The translations under genes and the position numbers were made by a program. DNA of 62,590 nt, from positions 1 to 62,590 of the forward strand of contig NZ_JZRB01000032.1 in assembly GCF_000964085.1 (NCBI RefSeq), written 5' to 3'. The notes beneath the pieces were generated by a model. It had not been told where the DNA came from. It worked only from the letters and a program-made list of their open reading frames with translations, and did no database searches. This document shows, one piece after another, positions 8,860 to 16,887 of this stretch (position 1 is its first letter; each line of letters starts with the position of its first letter). This stretch comes from Luteibacter yeojuensis. GTDB taxonomy: Bacteria; Pseudomonadota; Gammaproteobacteria; Xanthomonadales; Rhodanobacteraceae.

Positions 8860-9645
8860 TTAGCGTAGCCACGCGGGCTGGCCTTTCTCCAGGAACGCCG
8901 TAAGGCCGTCCTGGCCCTCGGCCGAGACGCGCAGGCGGGCGATCAGGGCGGCGTTCGCGGCATCCACGCGTTCCATGTCGCCTTCGGCCATGCCGCCCAT
9001 GCCCAAGGCGAGATGCTTGGCTTCGCGCTGTGCCACGGGGCCGCCCTTGGCGAGCAGGCCGAGCACGCGGGCCACGGCGGCGTCGAGCTCCCCGGCGGGC
9101 ACCACCTCGTGTACCAGCCCGGCGTCGCGCGCCGCGGCGGCGCCGATGATTTCGCCGGTGATGAACAGGCGGCGGGCCTGGCGCAGGCCGATGGCCGCGA
9201 TGACGTAGGGCGAGATCACCGCCGGCACGAGGCCGAGCTTCACCTCCGAGAGCGCGAACCTGGCCCCATCCGCCGCGATGGCGATATCGCAGCAGGCGAC
9301 GAGACCCACGCCGCCCCCGAACGCCGCGCCGTTGACCCGGGCCACGGTCGGCTTGGAGAGGAACTGCAGGCGGCGCATGAGGCGCGCCAGGCGCTCGGAA
9401 TCCGCGCGGTTATCGGCCTCGGATGCCTTCGCCATGCCGCGCATCCAGTTCAGGTCGGCGCCCGCGGAAAAACTTGCGCCCTCGCCGGTGAGCACCACGG
9501 CGCGGACGGTGGGATCGGCGTCGACCTCGTCGATGGCGGCCGTGAGGTCGGCGATGAGGGTGTCGTCGAAGGCGTTGTGCACCTCCGGTCGGTTCATGAG
9601 CAGGCGGGCGACGCTACCGTCGCGGGTCAGTTCAACAGCCGGCAT
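8860..9645 (-). CDS. Enoyl-CoA hydratase/isomerase family protein, LiuC-like
   Basis: A 261-residue crotonase-fold enzyme. The oxyanion-hole blocks are FSAGADLNWMRGMA (about residue 65) and NGAAFGGGVGLVACCDIAIA (about 110), with the acidic residue region SEVKLGLVPAVISPYV. The GADLNWM form is typical of 3-methylglutaconyl-CoA hydratases of leucine breakdown, but no other liu genes are nearby, so the substrate is uncertain. ATG at 9645 with CGGAGA upstream; the frame continues 9 codons further without a better start. It may be cotranscribed with dacB, though the REP pair lies between. Confidence 0.9.
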   Translation of the reverse strand: MPAVELTRDGSVARLLMNRPEVHNAFDDTLIADLTAAIDEVDADPTVRAVVLTGEGASFSAGADLNWMRGMAKASEADNRADSERLARLMRRLQFLSKPTVARVNGAAFGGGVGLVACCDIAIAADGARFALSEVKLGLVPAVISPYVIAAIGLRQARRLFITGEIIGAAAARDAGLVHEVVPAGELDAAVARVLGLLAKGGPVAQREAKHLALGMGGMAEGDMERVDAANAALIARLRVSAEGQDGLTAFLEKGQPAWLR

Positions 9646-9665
9646 GAAGGGTCTCCGAAAGGCGT

Positions 9666-9681
9666 AATGCAAATCATAAAC
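9666..9681. promoter_or_regulatory. Candidate Fur box
   Basis: AATGCAAATCATAAAC matches 12 of 16 bases of the core of the classical Fur consensus (AATGATAATCATTATC). It lies in the divergent gap between the enoyl-CoA hydratase gene and feoA, about 50 bases upstream of the feo -10 box. Iron control of feoAB is common, but this site is judged by eye only. Confidence 0.35.
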
Positions 9682-9733
9682 GCCCGGTCTCCCCCACGGG
9701 GCCTGCGGGAGAGACGCAGGCCTCAGATTTGTC

Positions 9734-9739
9734 TATAAT
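9734..9739 (+). promoter_or_regulatory. feoAB promoter, -10 box
   Basis: A perfect TATAAT lies 28 bases upstream of the GTG start of feoA. The -35 region (near 9711-9716) is poor, suggesting activator-dependent or weak initiation. The box overlaps an upstream in-frame TTG at 9729, which argues that the real feoA start is the GTG at 9768. Confidence 0.6.
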
Positions 9740-9767
9740 TGCGAACAGTTCTTATTTGAGATATCCC

Positions 9768-10013
9768 GTGCGCCTGTCCGACGCGCCGAAAGGTGCCCAA
9801 GCCGTGGTCCAGAACGTCACCGATGCCCATCCCGCCGACCCCATCGCGCAGCGCCTGCGCGACCTGGGCTTTGTCGCGGGCGAGCCGGTGCGGCTGGTGG
9901 CGCGGGGGCCGCTCGGGGGCGATCCCTTGCTCATCCAGATCGGTTCCACCCGGTTCGCGCTGCGCAAGACCGAGGCGGCACGCGTGGAAGTGACGGTGGA
10001 GGGTGCCGCATGA
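9768..10013 (+). CDS. feoA: Ferrous iron transport protein A
   Basis: An 81-residue SH3-like cytosolic protein that partners FeoB in Fe2+ uptake. The block RLRDLGFVAGEPVRLVARGPLGGDP and the C-terminal FALRKTEAARVEV are typical. GTG at 9768 is preferred over TTG at 9729 because the latter sits in the -10 box. The stop overlaps feoB by ATGA. Confidence 0.92.
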   Translation: MRLSDAPKGAQAVVQNVTDAHPADPIAQRLRDLGFVAGEPVRLVARGPLGGDPLLIQIGSTRFALRKTEAARVEVTVEGAA

Positions 10014-11854
10014 GCACCGCGACGATGCGCATCGCCCTGGTGGGCAACCCGAACTGCGGCAAGACCGCGCTGTTCAACCAGCTCACCGGTGGCCGGCAGA
10101 AGGTGGCCAATTACGCCGGCGTCACCGTCGAGCGCAAGGAGGGCCGTTTCACCGCGCCCTCCGGCCGCACGCTGCATATCCTCGACCTGCCGGGCGCGTA
10201 CAGCTTCGACGCCACCAGCCCCGACGAGGCCATTACCCGCGATGTCTGCCAGGGCCGCTACCCGGGCGAGGCCGCGCCAGACCTCATCGTCTGCGTGGCC
10301 GACGCCACCAACCTTCGCTTGCACCTGCGCTTCGTGCTCGAAGTGCGCCGGCTCGGCCGCCCCGTGGTGCTCGCCCTCAACATGATGGACGCGGCCCGCC
10401 GCCGCGGCCTGGTGATCGATACCGCCGCGCTCTCGCGCCGGCTGGGCGTGCCGGTGGTGGAAACCATCGCCGTGCAGCGCGGGGGCGCGAAGGCGCTGAT
10501 CGAACGCATCGACGCCGTCGTGCCGCAGGTGCAACCGTCGGCCATCGATTCGGCGAACGTCGAGCAACTGCACGCCGAAGTGCGCGCCATCCTCGCCGAT
10601 ACCGTCACGACGTCGCGCGATACGGTGGCCATCGACGATGCGATCGACCGCTGGGCGCTGCACCCGGTGTTCGGCCTGGGCATCCTCGCGGTGCTGATGT
10701 TCCTCATCTTCCAGGCCGTGTTCTCGTGGGCGCAGCCGGTGATGGATGCCATCGAGGGTGGCATCGCCGCGCTCGGCGCGTGGGTCACCGGGTTCCTGCC
10801 CCAGGACAGCGCGCTGCACAGCCTGCTCAACGATGGCGTCTTCGCCGGCCTGGGCGCGGTGCTGGTGTTCCTGCCACAGATCCTCATCCTGTTCCTCTTC
10901 ATCCTCATCCTCGAGGAATCGGGCTACCTGCCGCGCGCGGCGTTCCTGCTCGACCGCATGATGTTCAAGGTGGGCCTCACCGGCCGCGCGTTCATCCCGC
11001 TGCTGTCGAGCTTCGCCTGCGCCATCCCCGGCATCATGGCCACGCGCAGCATCAACGACCCGCGCGACCGCCTCACCACCATCCTGGTGGCGCCGCTCAT
11101 GACCTGTTCGGCGCGCCTGCCGGTGTATACGCTGCTTATCGCCGCGTTCATCCCCAACCGCGCGGTGGGCTTGTTCAACCTGCAGGGCATCGTGCTGTTC
11201 GTGCTGTATTTCGCCGGTATCTTCAGCGCGCTGGGCGTGGCCTTCGTGATGAAACGTTTCCGCAAGGATCGCAGCGAGCACGCGCTCATCATGGAGCTGC
11301 CCTCGTACCGCCTGCCGAACGTGCGCGACGTGGCGCTGGGGCTGTGGGAGCGCGCGCTGATCTTCCTGAAGCGCGTGGGCGGCATCATCACCGCGCTCAC
11401 CGTGCTGCTGTGGTTCCTGTCCAGCTTCCCGGGGCCGCCCGACGGCGCCACGCAGCCGGCTATCGACTACAGCCTGGCTGGCATGCTGGGCCGTGGCCTG
11501 CAGTACATCTTCGCGCCAATCGGCTTCAACTGGCAGATCTGCATCGCGCTGGTGCCCGGCCTCGCCGCGCGCGAAGTGGCCGTGGCGGCGCTGGGCACGG
11601 TGTACGCCATGTCGGGCAGCGACGATACGGTCGCCTCGCAGCTGGGCCCGGTCATCGCGCACTCGTGGTCGCTGGCCACCGCGCTGTCGCTGCTGGCGTG
11701 GTACGTGTTCGCGCCGCAGTGCATGTCGACGCTGGCGGTGATCCGCCGCGAAACCAACTCCTGGCGCAACGTGGCCATCGCCGCGGGCTACCTCTTCGGC
11801 CTGGCGTACCTCGCCTCGTTCGCCACCTACCAGATCGCGAGGGCGCTCTCGTGA
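10010..11854 (+). CDS. feoB: Ferrous iron transporter B
   Basis: A 614-residue inner-membrane Fe2+ transporter with an N-terminal G domain: G1 GNPNCGKT at residues 12-19, switch region YAGVTVERKEG, G3 DLPGAYS and G4 NMMD. The membrane part begins near residue 220 and contains GRAFIPLLSSFACAIPGIMATR and the second gate-type block PGLAAREVAVAALGTVYAMS. It is shorter than E. coli FeoB (about 770) but agrees with the shorter forms known in xanthomonads. It overlaps feoA and the following small gene by 4 bp each. Confidence 0.96.
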   Translation: MSTATMRIALVGNPNCGKTALFNQLTGGRQKVANYAGVTVERKEGRFTAPSGRTLHILDLPGAYSFDATSPDEAITRDVCQGRYPGEAAPDLIVCVADATNLRLHLRFVLEVRRLGRPVVLALNMMDAARRRGLVIDTAALSRRLGVPVVETIAVQRGGAKALIERIDAVVPQVQPSAIDSANVEQLHAEVRAILADTVTTSRDTVAIDDAIDRWALHPVFGLGILAVLMFLIFQAVFSWAQPVMDAIEGGIAALGAWVTGFLPQDSALHSLLNDGVFAGLGAVLVFLPQILILFLFILILEESGYLPRAAFLLDRMMFKVGLTGRAFIPLLSSFACAIPGIMATRSINDPRDRLTTILVAPLMTCSARLPVYTLLIAAFIPNRAVGLFNLQGIVLFVLYFAGIFSALGVAFVMKRFRKDRSEHALIMELPSYRLPNVRDVALGLWERALIFLKRVGGIITALTVLLWFLSSFPGPPDGATQPAIDYSLAGMLGRGLQYIFAPIGFNWQICIALVPGLAAREVAVAALGTVYAMSGSDDTVASQLGPVIAHSWSLATALSLLAWYVFAPQCMSTLAVIRRETNSWRNVAIAAGYLFGLAYLASFATYQIARALS

Positions 11855-12144
11855 GCAGCTTCCAGGTCATCGAAACCGTCATCATCGGCGCGATCGTGCT
11901 GGCCAGCGCCTACGTGGCCTTTCGCAAGCTGCTGCCGAAAACCTCGACGCGCGTGATGGCCGGCGTGTCCGCCAGCCTCAACCATGAAGGGCGGCCGGGG
12001 ATCCTGCGCGCGATCGGCAAGAAGGTGCAGCCGGCGGGCGCTTCCGGCAGCTGCGGCGATGGCTGCGGTTCGTGCAACAGCTGCGGCCCCACGCCAGCGG
12101 CACGCACCGACACGCAGCCGCTGACCTTCAAATCCCGTCACTGA
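11851..12144 (+). CDS. Small Cys-rich membrane protein in feo operon
   Basis: A 97-residue protein with one N-terminal membrane helix (residues about 7-25) and a cytoplasmic or periplasmic tail ending in a cysteine cluster, SCGDGCGSCNSCG (five cysteines in 12 residues). It starts with GTG overlapping the feoB stop (GTGA), so it is the third gene of the feo operon. It is not an E. coli-type FeoC winged helix; it resembles the small DUF-type proteins found after feoB in other proteobacteria. An iron-sulfur or metal-sensing/chaperone role is inference. Confidence 0.85.
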   Translation: MSSFQVIETVIIGAIVLASAYVAFRKLLPKTSTRVMAGVSASLNHEGRPGILRAIGKKVQPAGASGSCGDGCGSCNSCGPTPAARTDTQPLTFKSRH

Positions 12145-12150
12145 TTTTTT

Positions 12151-12243
12151 GTAGGAGCCCGCTTGCGGGCGACATCTTTTCGCCAAGCGCAACAGGCCCT
12201 GCGGCGGTATCGCGAAAGAGGTCGCCCGCAAGCGGGCTCCTAC
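12151..12243. repeat. REP inverted pair, stem CCCGC/GCGGG
   Basis: GTAGGAGC, stem CCCGCTTGCGGG, GCGA, a longer spacer of about 45 bases, and the mirrored unit ending in GCTCCTAC. It follows a run of six T directly after the feo operon stop, and lies between convergent genes; it is probably read as a terminator. Confidence 0.85.
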
Positions 12244-12266
12244 AGGAAGCACAGCCCTGGCGCCTG

Positions 12267-13736
12267 TCAGGGCACCACATCATCCGCCGCATTCTTACGC
12301 CGGTGCCGGCGCAGCGCGAACCAGTTCACCGTCAAATTCACCGCGAACCACGCGCCGATCAGCGCAAGCGGCCACGCGATGACGGCGGGCCACAGCACGG
12401 CCACCGTGGTCAGCACGATGGCGGCAAGCGCGCCGGCGAGCACGGGGCCGCTTTCGGTATCGCCCAGCACGCGGTGGTGGGTGATGGCCGCGCCCACGGT
12501 ATTCGCGATGCGCAACGCGCCCGCCGCCGCGCGGCTGGAACTGCCGCCGCCGTGTTTCGGCCGGGGCGGGCGGGGCGTGCGGCTGCGCATGCGTTCGTTG
12601 CCCGCGCGGCGGCGGCTGCCGCGTAGCAGGATCTCGGTGGCGTTTTCCAGGTCTTCCTCGTACTGCGCGGCCAGCTGTTGGGCGAAGGCGGCGTTCTCGA
12701 TGGCCACATCGATCTCGCGGTTGCTCAGCCAGCTGGCGATATTGAGGTTGGAGGAGCCCACGCGTGCCCACCGGCCATCCGCCACGGCGGTCTTCGCGTG
12801 CAGCATGGAGCCGTTCCATTCGAACACGCGGATGCCGGCCTTCAGCAGGGGCCGGTAGCCCGAACGGGACATGCCGGCCACCATCGGGATATCGCTGGTG
12901 CCCGGCACCAGCAGGCGCACGTCCACGCCATCGCGCGACGCGGCCGACAACGCCTGCACATAAGGCGCGACGCCCACGAAGTAGGCATCGGTGAGCCACA
13001 AGGTTTTCGTCGCCATGGCCGCGACCATCTGGTCGAGCCGGTACATGCCGGCCGTGCTGGGCTGGGTGGCGATGACGCGCAGGTCGACGTCCCCCGCCTG
13101 CGTGCCCTCGTGCGCGGGGTGGACGATGCGAGGGTCGTCCGGCAGGCCCGCCGGGCCGGCGTCACGCCAGCTGTCGGTAAAGGCCCGCTCGATCTCGGTG
13201 ACGGCCGGGCCGCGCAGCATCACGCCCGTGTCGCGCCAAGGCGGCACGTCGCGGGCCGGCTCGCCCAGCCACTTCTCGCTGATGCACACGCCGGAGAGGA
13301 AGCCCACCTCGCCGTCGACCACCAGCACCTTGCGGTGGTCGCGGCTGATCCAGCCGAACGAGCTGCCCAGGCGCGGCGGGTTGTAGATGCGAACCTCGCC
13401 CCCGGCCGCGCGCAGCGGGTTCCAGAAGCTGCTGCGCGACTGGCCCAGGCAGCCGGCCCAGTCGGCGATGACCGCCACGAAGACGCCGGCACGGGCCCGC
13501 TCCACCAGGGCGGCCAGGAAGGCCTGGCCGATGCGGTCGTTGCGGACGATGTAGTTCTCGAGGAACACATGCCGCTTCGCCTTGCCGATGGCGTCGAGCC
13601 AGGCATCGAAGTGGGCCTGGGCGTCGATGAGCAGGTCGACGGCGTTGCCGCCGATCAGCGGCGCCCCCGCGCTGCGGCTAAGCGCCTGCTCGGCGAACTG
13701 GCGGGTGGAGAAGGCGGTGGATCGGTGCAGGTTCAT
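12267..13736 (-). CDS. Cardiolipin synthase-like phospholipase D family protein
   Basis: A 489-residue protein with two PLD motifs: first HRKVLVVDG (about residue 165), second HAKTAVADG with the following SSNLN (about residue 325). Such pairs catalyse phosphatidyl transfer, as in cardiolipin synthases ClsA/B/C. Unlike ClsA it lacks N-terminal membrane helices; instead a basic linker rich in Arg (about residues 400-430) is followed by two C-terminal hydrophobic helices (about 440-475). The start is ATG at 13736; the longer frame runs into a REP element. The phosphatidyl donor and acceptor cannot be told. Confidence 0.88.
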   Translation of the reverse strand: MNLHRSTAFSTRQFAEQALSRSAGAPLIGGNAVDLLIDAQAHFDAWLDAIGKAKRHVFLENYIVRNDRIGQAFLAALVERARAGVFVAVIADWAGCLGQSRSSFWNPLRAAGGEVRIYNPPRLGSSFGWISRDHRKVLVVDGEVGFLSGVCISEKWLGEPARDVPPWRDTGVMLRGPAVTEIERAFTDSWRDAGPAGLPDDPRIVHPAHEGTQAGDVDLRVIATQPSTAGMYRLDQMVAAMATKTLWLTDAYFVGVAPYVQALSAASRDGVDVRLLVPGTSDIPMVAGMSRSGYRPLLKAGIRVFEWNGSMLHAKTAVADGRWARVGSSNLNIASWLSNREIDVAIENAAFAQQLAAQYEEDLENATEILLRGSRRRAGNERMRSRTPRPPRPKHGGGSSSRAAAGALRIANTVGAAITHHRVLGDTESGPVLAGALAAIVLTTVAVLWPAVIAWPLALIGAWFAVNLTVNWFALRRHRRKNAADDVVP

Positions 13737-13791
13737 GGGGGCGAGTGTATCGACTCCACATATCGACGCCGCGTGACCCCCGCCGACCCTT

Positions 13792-13857
13792 GTGGGAGCG
13801 CGCTTGCGCGCGATAGGGCTTGCCGCGAGCACCCATCGCGCGCAAGCGCGCTCCCAC
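13792..13857. repeat. REP inverted pair, stem CGCGC/GCGCG
   Basis: GTGGGAGCGCGCTTGCGCGC and its mirror ending in GCTCCCAC, around an about 26-base spacer. It separates the divergent cls-like and ispG genes. Confidence 0.88.
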
Positions 13858-13900
13858 AGGGCTGGCCGGGGCCGTCCCCCGGCTTGTCATCCGGTTGCGC

Positions 13901-13906
13901 TAAAAT
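13901..13906 (+). promoter_or_regulatory. Candidate ispG -10 box, possible leaderless start
   Basis: TAAAAT ends 8 bases before the ispG ATG (13915), and no Shine-Dalgarno is present in CCCCGAT. If used, transcription would begin at or within one or two bases of the start codon, giving a leaderless mRNA. The -35 region is poor. Confidence 0.35.
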
Positions 13907-13914
13907 GCCCCGAT

Positions 13915-15171
13915 ATGACCGACGACCCGACCCGCCCGCGTCCCGCGGAAGCCGAACCCCGCCGCCCCAGCACCGGCGTCCACATCGACAAGGTGCAGGT
14001 GGGTGGTGGCGCGCCCATCGTGGTGCAGTCCATGACCAACACCGATACCGAAGACCCGGTATCGACGGCGAAACAGGTGGCCGAGCTGGCGCGCGCCGGC
14101 TCGGAAATGGTCCGCATCACGGTGAACACCCCGGCGGCCGCCGCGGCGGTGCCACGCATCCGCGAGCGCCTGGACATGATGGGCGTCTCGGTGCCCCTCA
14201 TCGGCGATTTCCACTACAACGGCCACCAGCTGCTCGAGGGCGAGCCGGCCTGTGCCGAGGCCCTGGCCAAGTACCGCATCAACCCGGGCAACGTGGGCTT
14301 CGGCAAGAAGAAGGACAGCCAGTTCGCGTCGATCATCGAGATGGCCATCCGCTACGACAAGCCCGTGCGCATCGGCGCCAACTGGGGCTCGCTCGACCAG
14401 AGCATGGTCGCGGCGCTGATGGACGAGAACGGCCGCCGCGCCGATCCGTGGGATGCCGGCCACGTGGCCCGCGAGGCGCTCATCCGCTCCGCGCTCGATT
14501 CGGCCATTCGCGCCGAGGACCTGGGCCTGGCCCGCGACCGCATCATCCTGTCGTGCAAGGTCTCGGGCGTGCAGGAGCTCATCGCGGTGTACCGCGACCT
14601 GGCCCGCCGTGGCGATTACGCGCTGCACCTGGGCCTCACCGAGGCCGGCATGGGCTCGAAGGGCATCACCGCCTCGGCCGCGGCGCTCGCCGTGCTGCTT
14701 CAGGAAGGCATCGGCGACACCATCCGCATCTCGCTCACGCCCGAGCCCGGCCAGTCGCGCACGGCCGAGGTCATCGTGGCGCAGGAGCTGCTGCAGACCA
14801 TGGGCCTGCGCGCGTTCACGCCGCTGGTCACCGCGTGCCCCGGCTGCGGCCGCACCACCAGCGAGTTCTTCCAGGAACTGGCCAAGACGGTGCAGGGCCA
14901 CGTGCGCGAGCGCATGCCGGAGTGGCGCGTGAAGTACGACGGCGTCGAGAACCTCACGCTGGCGGTGATGGGTTGCATCGTCAACGGCCCGGGCGAATCC
15001 AAGCATGCCAACATCGGCATCTCGCTGCCGGGCAATGGCGAGGCACCGTCGGCACCCGTGTTCATCGATGGCGAGAAGAAGGCCACGCTGCGCGGCGACA
15101 ACATCGCCAACGAGTTCGTCGCCATCCTCGACAACTACGTCGAGACGCATTACAGCGCGCGCCACGACTGA
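13915..15171 (+). CDS. ispG: 4-hydroxy-3-methylbut-2-enyl-diphosphate synthase
   Basis: A 418-residue Fe4S4 enzyme of the MEP isoprenoid pathway that converts MEcPP to HMBPP in the cytosol. N-terminal TIM-barrel blocks are [12 protein letters not shown] and RITVNTP; the cluster ligands are in CPGCGR (about residue 306) and GCIVNGPGE (about 353). The length fits the proteobacterial type. ATG at 13915, with a possible leaderless promoter just upstream. Confidence 0.97.
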   Translation: MTDDPTRPRPAEAEPRRPSTGVHIDKVQVGGGAPIVVQSMTNTDTEDPVSTAKQVAELARAGSEMVRITVNTPAAAAAVPRIRERLDMMGVSVPLIGDFHYNGHQLLEGEPACAEALAKYRINPGNVGFGKKKDSQFASIIEMAIRYDKPVRIGANWGSLDQSMVAALMDENGRRADPWDAGHVAREALIRSALDSAIRAEDLGLARDRIILSCKVSGVQELIAVYRDLARRGDYALHLGLTEAGMGSKGITASAAALAVLLQEGIGDTIRISLTPEPGQSRTAEVIVAQELLQTMGLRAFTPLVTACPGCGRTTSEFFQELAKTVQGHVRERMPEWRVKYDGVENLTLAVMGCIVNGPGESKHANIGISLPGNGEAPSAPVFIDGEKKATLRGDNIANEFVAILDNYVETHYSARHD

Positions 15172-15243
15172 TCCATCACGCCTTGCATGCGGCACCACCC
15201 GGCATCATCCCGGGTGGTTTCCCACTCCCCAAGGAGACAAGGC

Positions 15244-16074
15244 ATGGCGCATTCCGTCCCGCTTCTTACCCTCAACGATGGGCACAAGGCCCCGCAGCTC
15301 GGCTTCGGCGTCTTCCAGATCCCCAACGATGAAACCCAGCGCGCCGTCGAGGAAGCGCTGCAGGCCGGCTACCGCTCGATCGATACCGCGGCCATCTACA
15401 AAAACGAGGAAGGCGTGGGCCACGCGCTGGCCGGTGCTGGCATCGCGCGCGGCGATATCTTCCTCACCACCAAGCTGTGGAACGCGGAGCAGGGCTACGA
15501 CAGCACGCTGCGCGCCTTCGACGCCAGCATGAAGAAGCTCGGCACCGATTACCTCGACATGTACCTGATCCACTGGCCGACGCCGAAGCACGACCGCTAC
15601 GTCGATACGTGGAAAGCCTTCATCAAGCTACGCGACGAGGGCCGCATCCGTTCCATCGGCGTCAGCAATTTCCAGCCGGCGCATCTGGATCGCATCGTGA
15701 AGGAAACCGGCGTCGCGCCGGTGGTGAACCAGATCGAACTGCATCCGGATTTCGCGCAGAACGATGTGGTCGCCGCGGATCGCAAGCACGACATCATCAC
15801 CGAAGCCTGGAGCCCGCTGGGCCAGGGCGGTGATTTGCTGAAGAACGAGACGCTGGTGCAGCTTGGCAAGAAGCATGGCAAGACACCCGCGCAGGTGGTG
15901 CTGCGCTGGCACGTGCAGCTGGGCCACATGGTGATCCCGAAATCGGTGACACCCGAGCGCATCCGTTCGAACATCGACGTATTCGATTTCGAACTGTCGG
16001 CCGAGGACATGGCCGCGATCGCGAAACTCGACCGTGGCAACCGCATGGGGCCGCACCCGGATGAGCTGAACTAA
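15244..16074 (+). CDS. Aldo/keto reductase
   Basis: A 276-residue NADPH-dependent (beta/alpha)8 reductase of the 2,5-diketo-gluconate reductase-like type. The catalytic tetrad is visible: Asp in SIDTA, Tyr in AIYKNE, Lys in TTKLW and His in LIHWP. The cofactor block is IPKSVTPERIRSN. Strong AAGGAG site before ATG 15244. The C-terminus overlaps the convergent small gene by 4 bp. The substrate is not predictable. Confidence 0.94.
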   Translation: MAHSVPLLTLNDGHKAPQLGFGVFQIPNDETQRAVEEALQAGYRSIDTAAIYKNEEGVGHALAGAGIARGDIFLTTKLWNAEQGYDSTLRAFDASMKKLGTDYLDMYLIHWPTPKHDRYVDTWKAFIKLRDEGRIRSIGVSNFQPAHLDRIVKETGVAPVVNQIELHPDFAQNDVVAADRKHDIITEAWSPLGQGGDLLKNETLVQLGKKHGKTPAQVVLRWHVQLGHMVIPKSVTPERIRSNIDVFDFELSAEDMAAIAKLDRGNRMGPHPDELN

Positions 16075-16451
16075 TCCATCGAGACATCGATCTCGATGGG
16101 ATACGGTGCCGGGGCCTTCGGTGGCATCGGCAGCGCCCAGTTGGCGAACTGCCCGGCGAAGCAGTTCGCCACGGGCGTGGCGGGGCTCACAGCGACCTCG
16201 GTGGAGCGGCCCTGGCCATCCACTTTCGCCACGAGCGAGAACGCGCGCTTGTCTGCCGGGGCGTTGCTTGCGATGCAACCTTTCAACGCATCGGTGGCCG
16301 GGTTGCCTATCGTGTCCCACAGCTTCGCCTGCCATGCCTTGCCGTCGGGCTTTTGCTCCAGCGCCTTGGCGGCCTGCACCCGGGCGTTGAATCCGTCGGC
16401 AGCGGCGGCGGGGCCGGCGCCAGCAAAGGCTAGGAACAGCGCAAGCAGCAT
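16071..16451 (-). CDS. Hypothetical exported protein
   Basis: A 126-residue protein with a signal peptide (residues 1-18, ending AAAA). The mature part has two cysteines (KGCIASN and ANCFAGQF), possibly a disulfide, and ends in a Pro-rich segment. I do not recognise the family. It is convergent with the aldo/keto reductase (stops overlap) and divergent from the next small gene. Confidence 0.7.
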   Translation of the reverse strand: MLLALFLAFAGAGPAAAADGFNARVQAAKALEQKPDGKAWQAKLWDTIGNPATDALKGCIASNAPADKRAFSLVAKVDGQGRSTEVAVSPATPVANCFAGQFANWALPMPPKAPAPYPIEIDVSMD

Positions 16452-16565
16452 GGGGCGTCTCCGTGGCGGGAAGGCCCGAGCCTAGCAGGCAGGCACCCCG
16501 TTCACACGCGCGGGGCTACGGTCCATGCCAAGACGCGCCATCCCGGCGCCGTGAAGGGAGCCCCC

Positions 16566-16856
16566 ATGCGTCCTTGCCTTGCCCTGCTTCTGTTCATCGC
16601 CGCGCCTGCCGTGCTCGCGCAGGCTGCGCCATCGAGCGCACCGGCTCCCATGCAGGCCAACCCCGCCGCCGCGCCGATCAAGCCGGCGTCGGATGCCGGC
16701 GCCACCGAGCGCGGCCTTGCGCCGGTGCAACCCGCCACGGGCGTGACCCAGCGCGTGCGCAACGCGGGCGAGCACGATACCGATGCCGAGGGGCATACGC
16801 TCGACCCGCATGGGAAGCCCGTTGGCCAATTGCCGGCGCCGACGTCATCAAGGTGA
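16566..16856 (+). CDS. Small Ala/Pro-rich exported protein
   Basis: A 96-residue protein with a signal peptide (MRPCLALLLF, cleaved after VLA) and an Ala/Pro-rich, probably unstructured mature part ending in a charged GEHDTDAEGHTLDPHGKPVG. GGGAG precedes the ATG at good spacing; an ATG 15 bases upstream is less likely because the signal peptide begins at 16566. No family is recognised. Confidence 0.65.
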   Translation: MRPCLALLLFIAAPAVLAQAAPSSAPAPMQANPAAAPIKPASDAGATERGLAPVQPATGVTQRVRNAGEHDTDAEGHTLDPHGKPVGQLPAPTSSR

Positions 16857-16864
16857 ACAATCGC

Positions 16865-16882
16865 TTGTGGGAGCTCCCACAA
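16865..16882. repeat. Collapsed REP palindrome
   Basis: TTGTGGGAGCTCCCACAA is a perfect 18-base palindrome made only of the two conserved REP ends, with stem, loop and spacer missing. It lies between convergent genes and may terminate transcription. Confidence 0.65.
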
Positions 16883-16887
16883 AAGCA

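Noticed and set aside
8750-8872. N-terminal extension of DacB
   Set aside because: It would translate a REP pair; the signal peptide begins at the GTG at 8749.
9741-9755. GAACAGTTC palindrome near the feo promoter as a LexA-type operator
   Set aside because: The spacing does not fit known LexA operators and nothing nearby is a DNA-damage gene.
4978-15243. Long frames opposite metNI, feoB and ispG
   Set aside because: They are open because of high GC in coding sequence of the other strand, and show repetitive Arg/His/Ala composition without any recognised domain.
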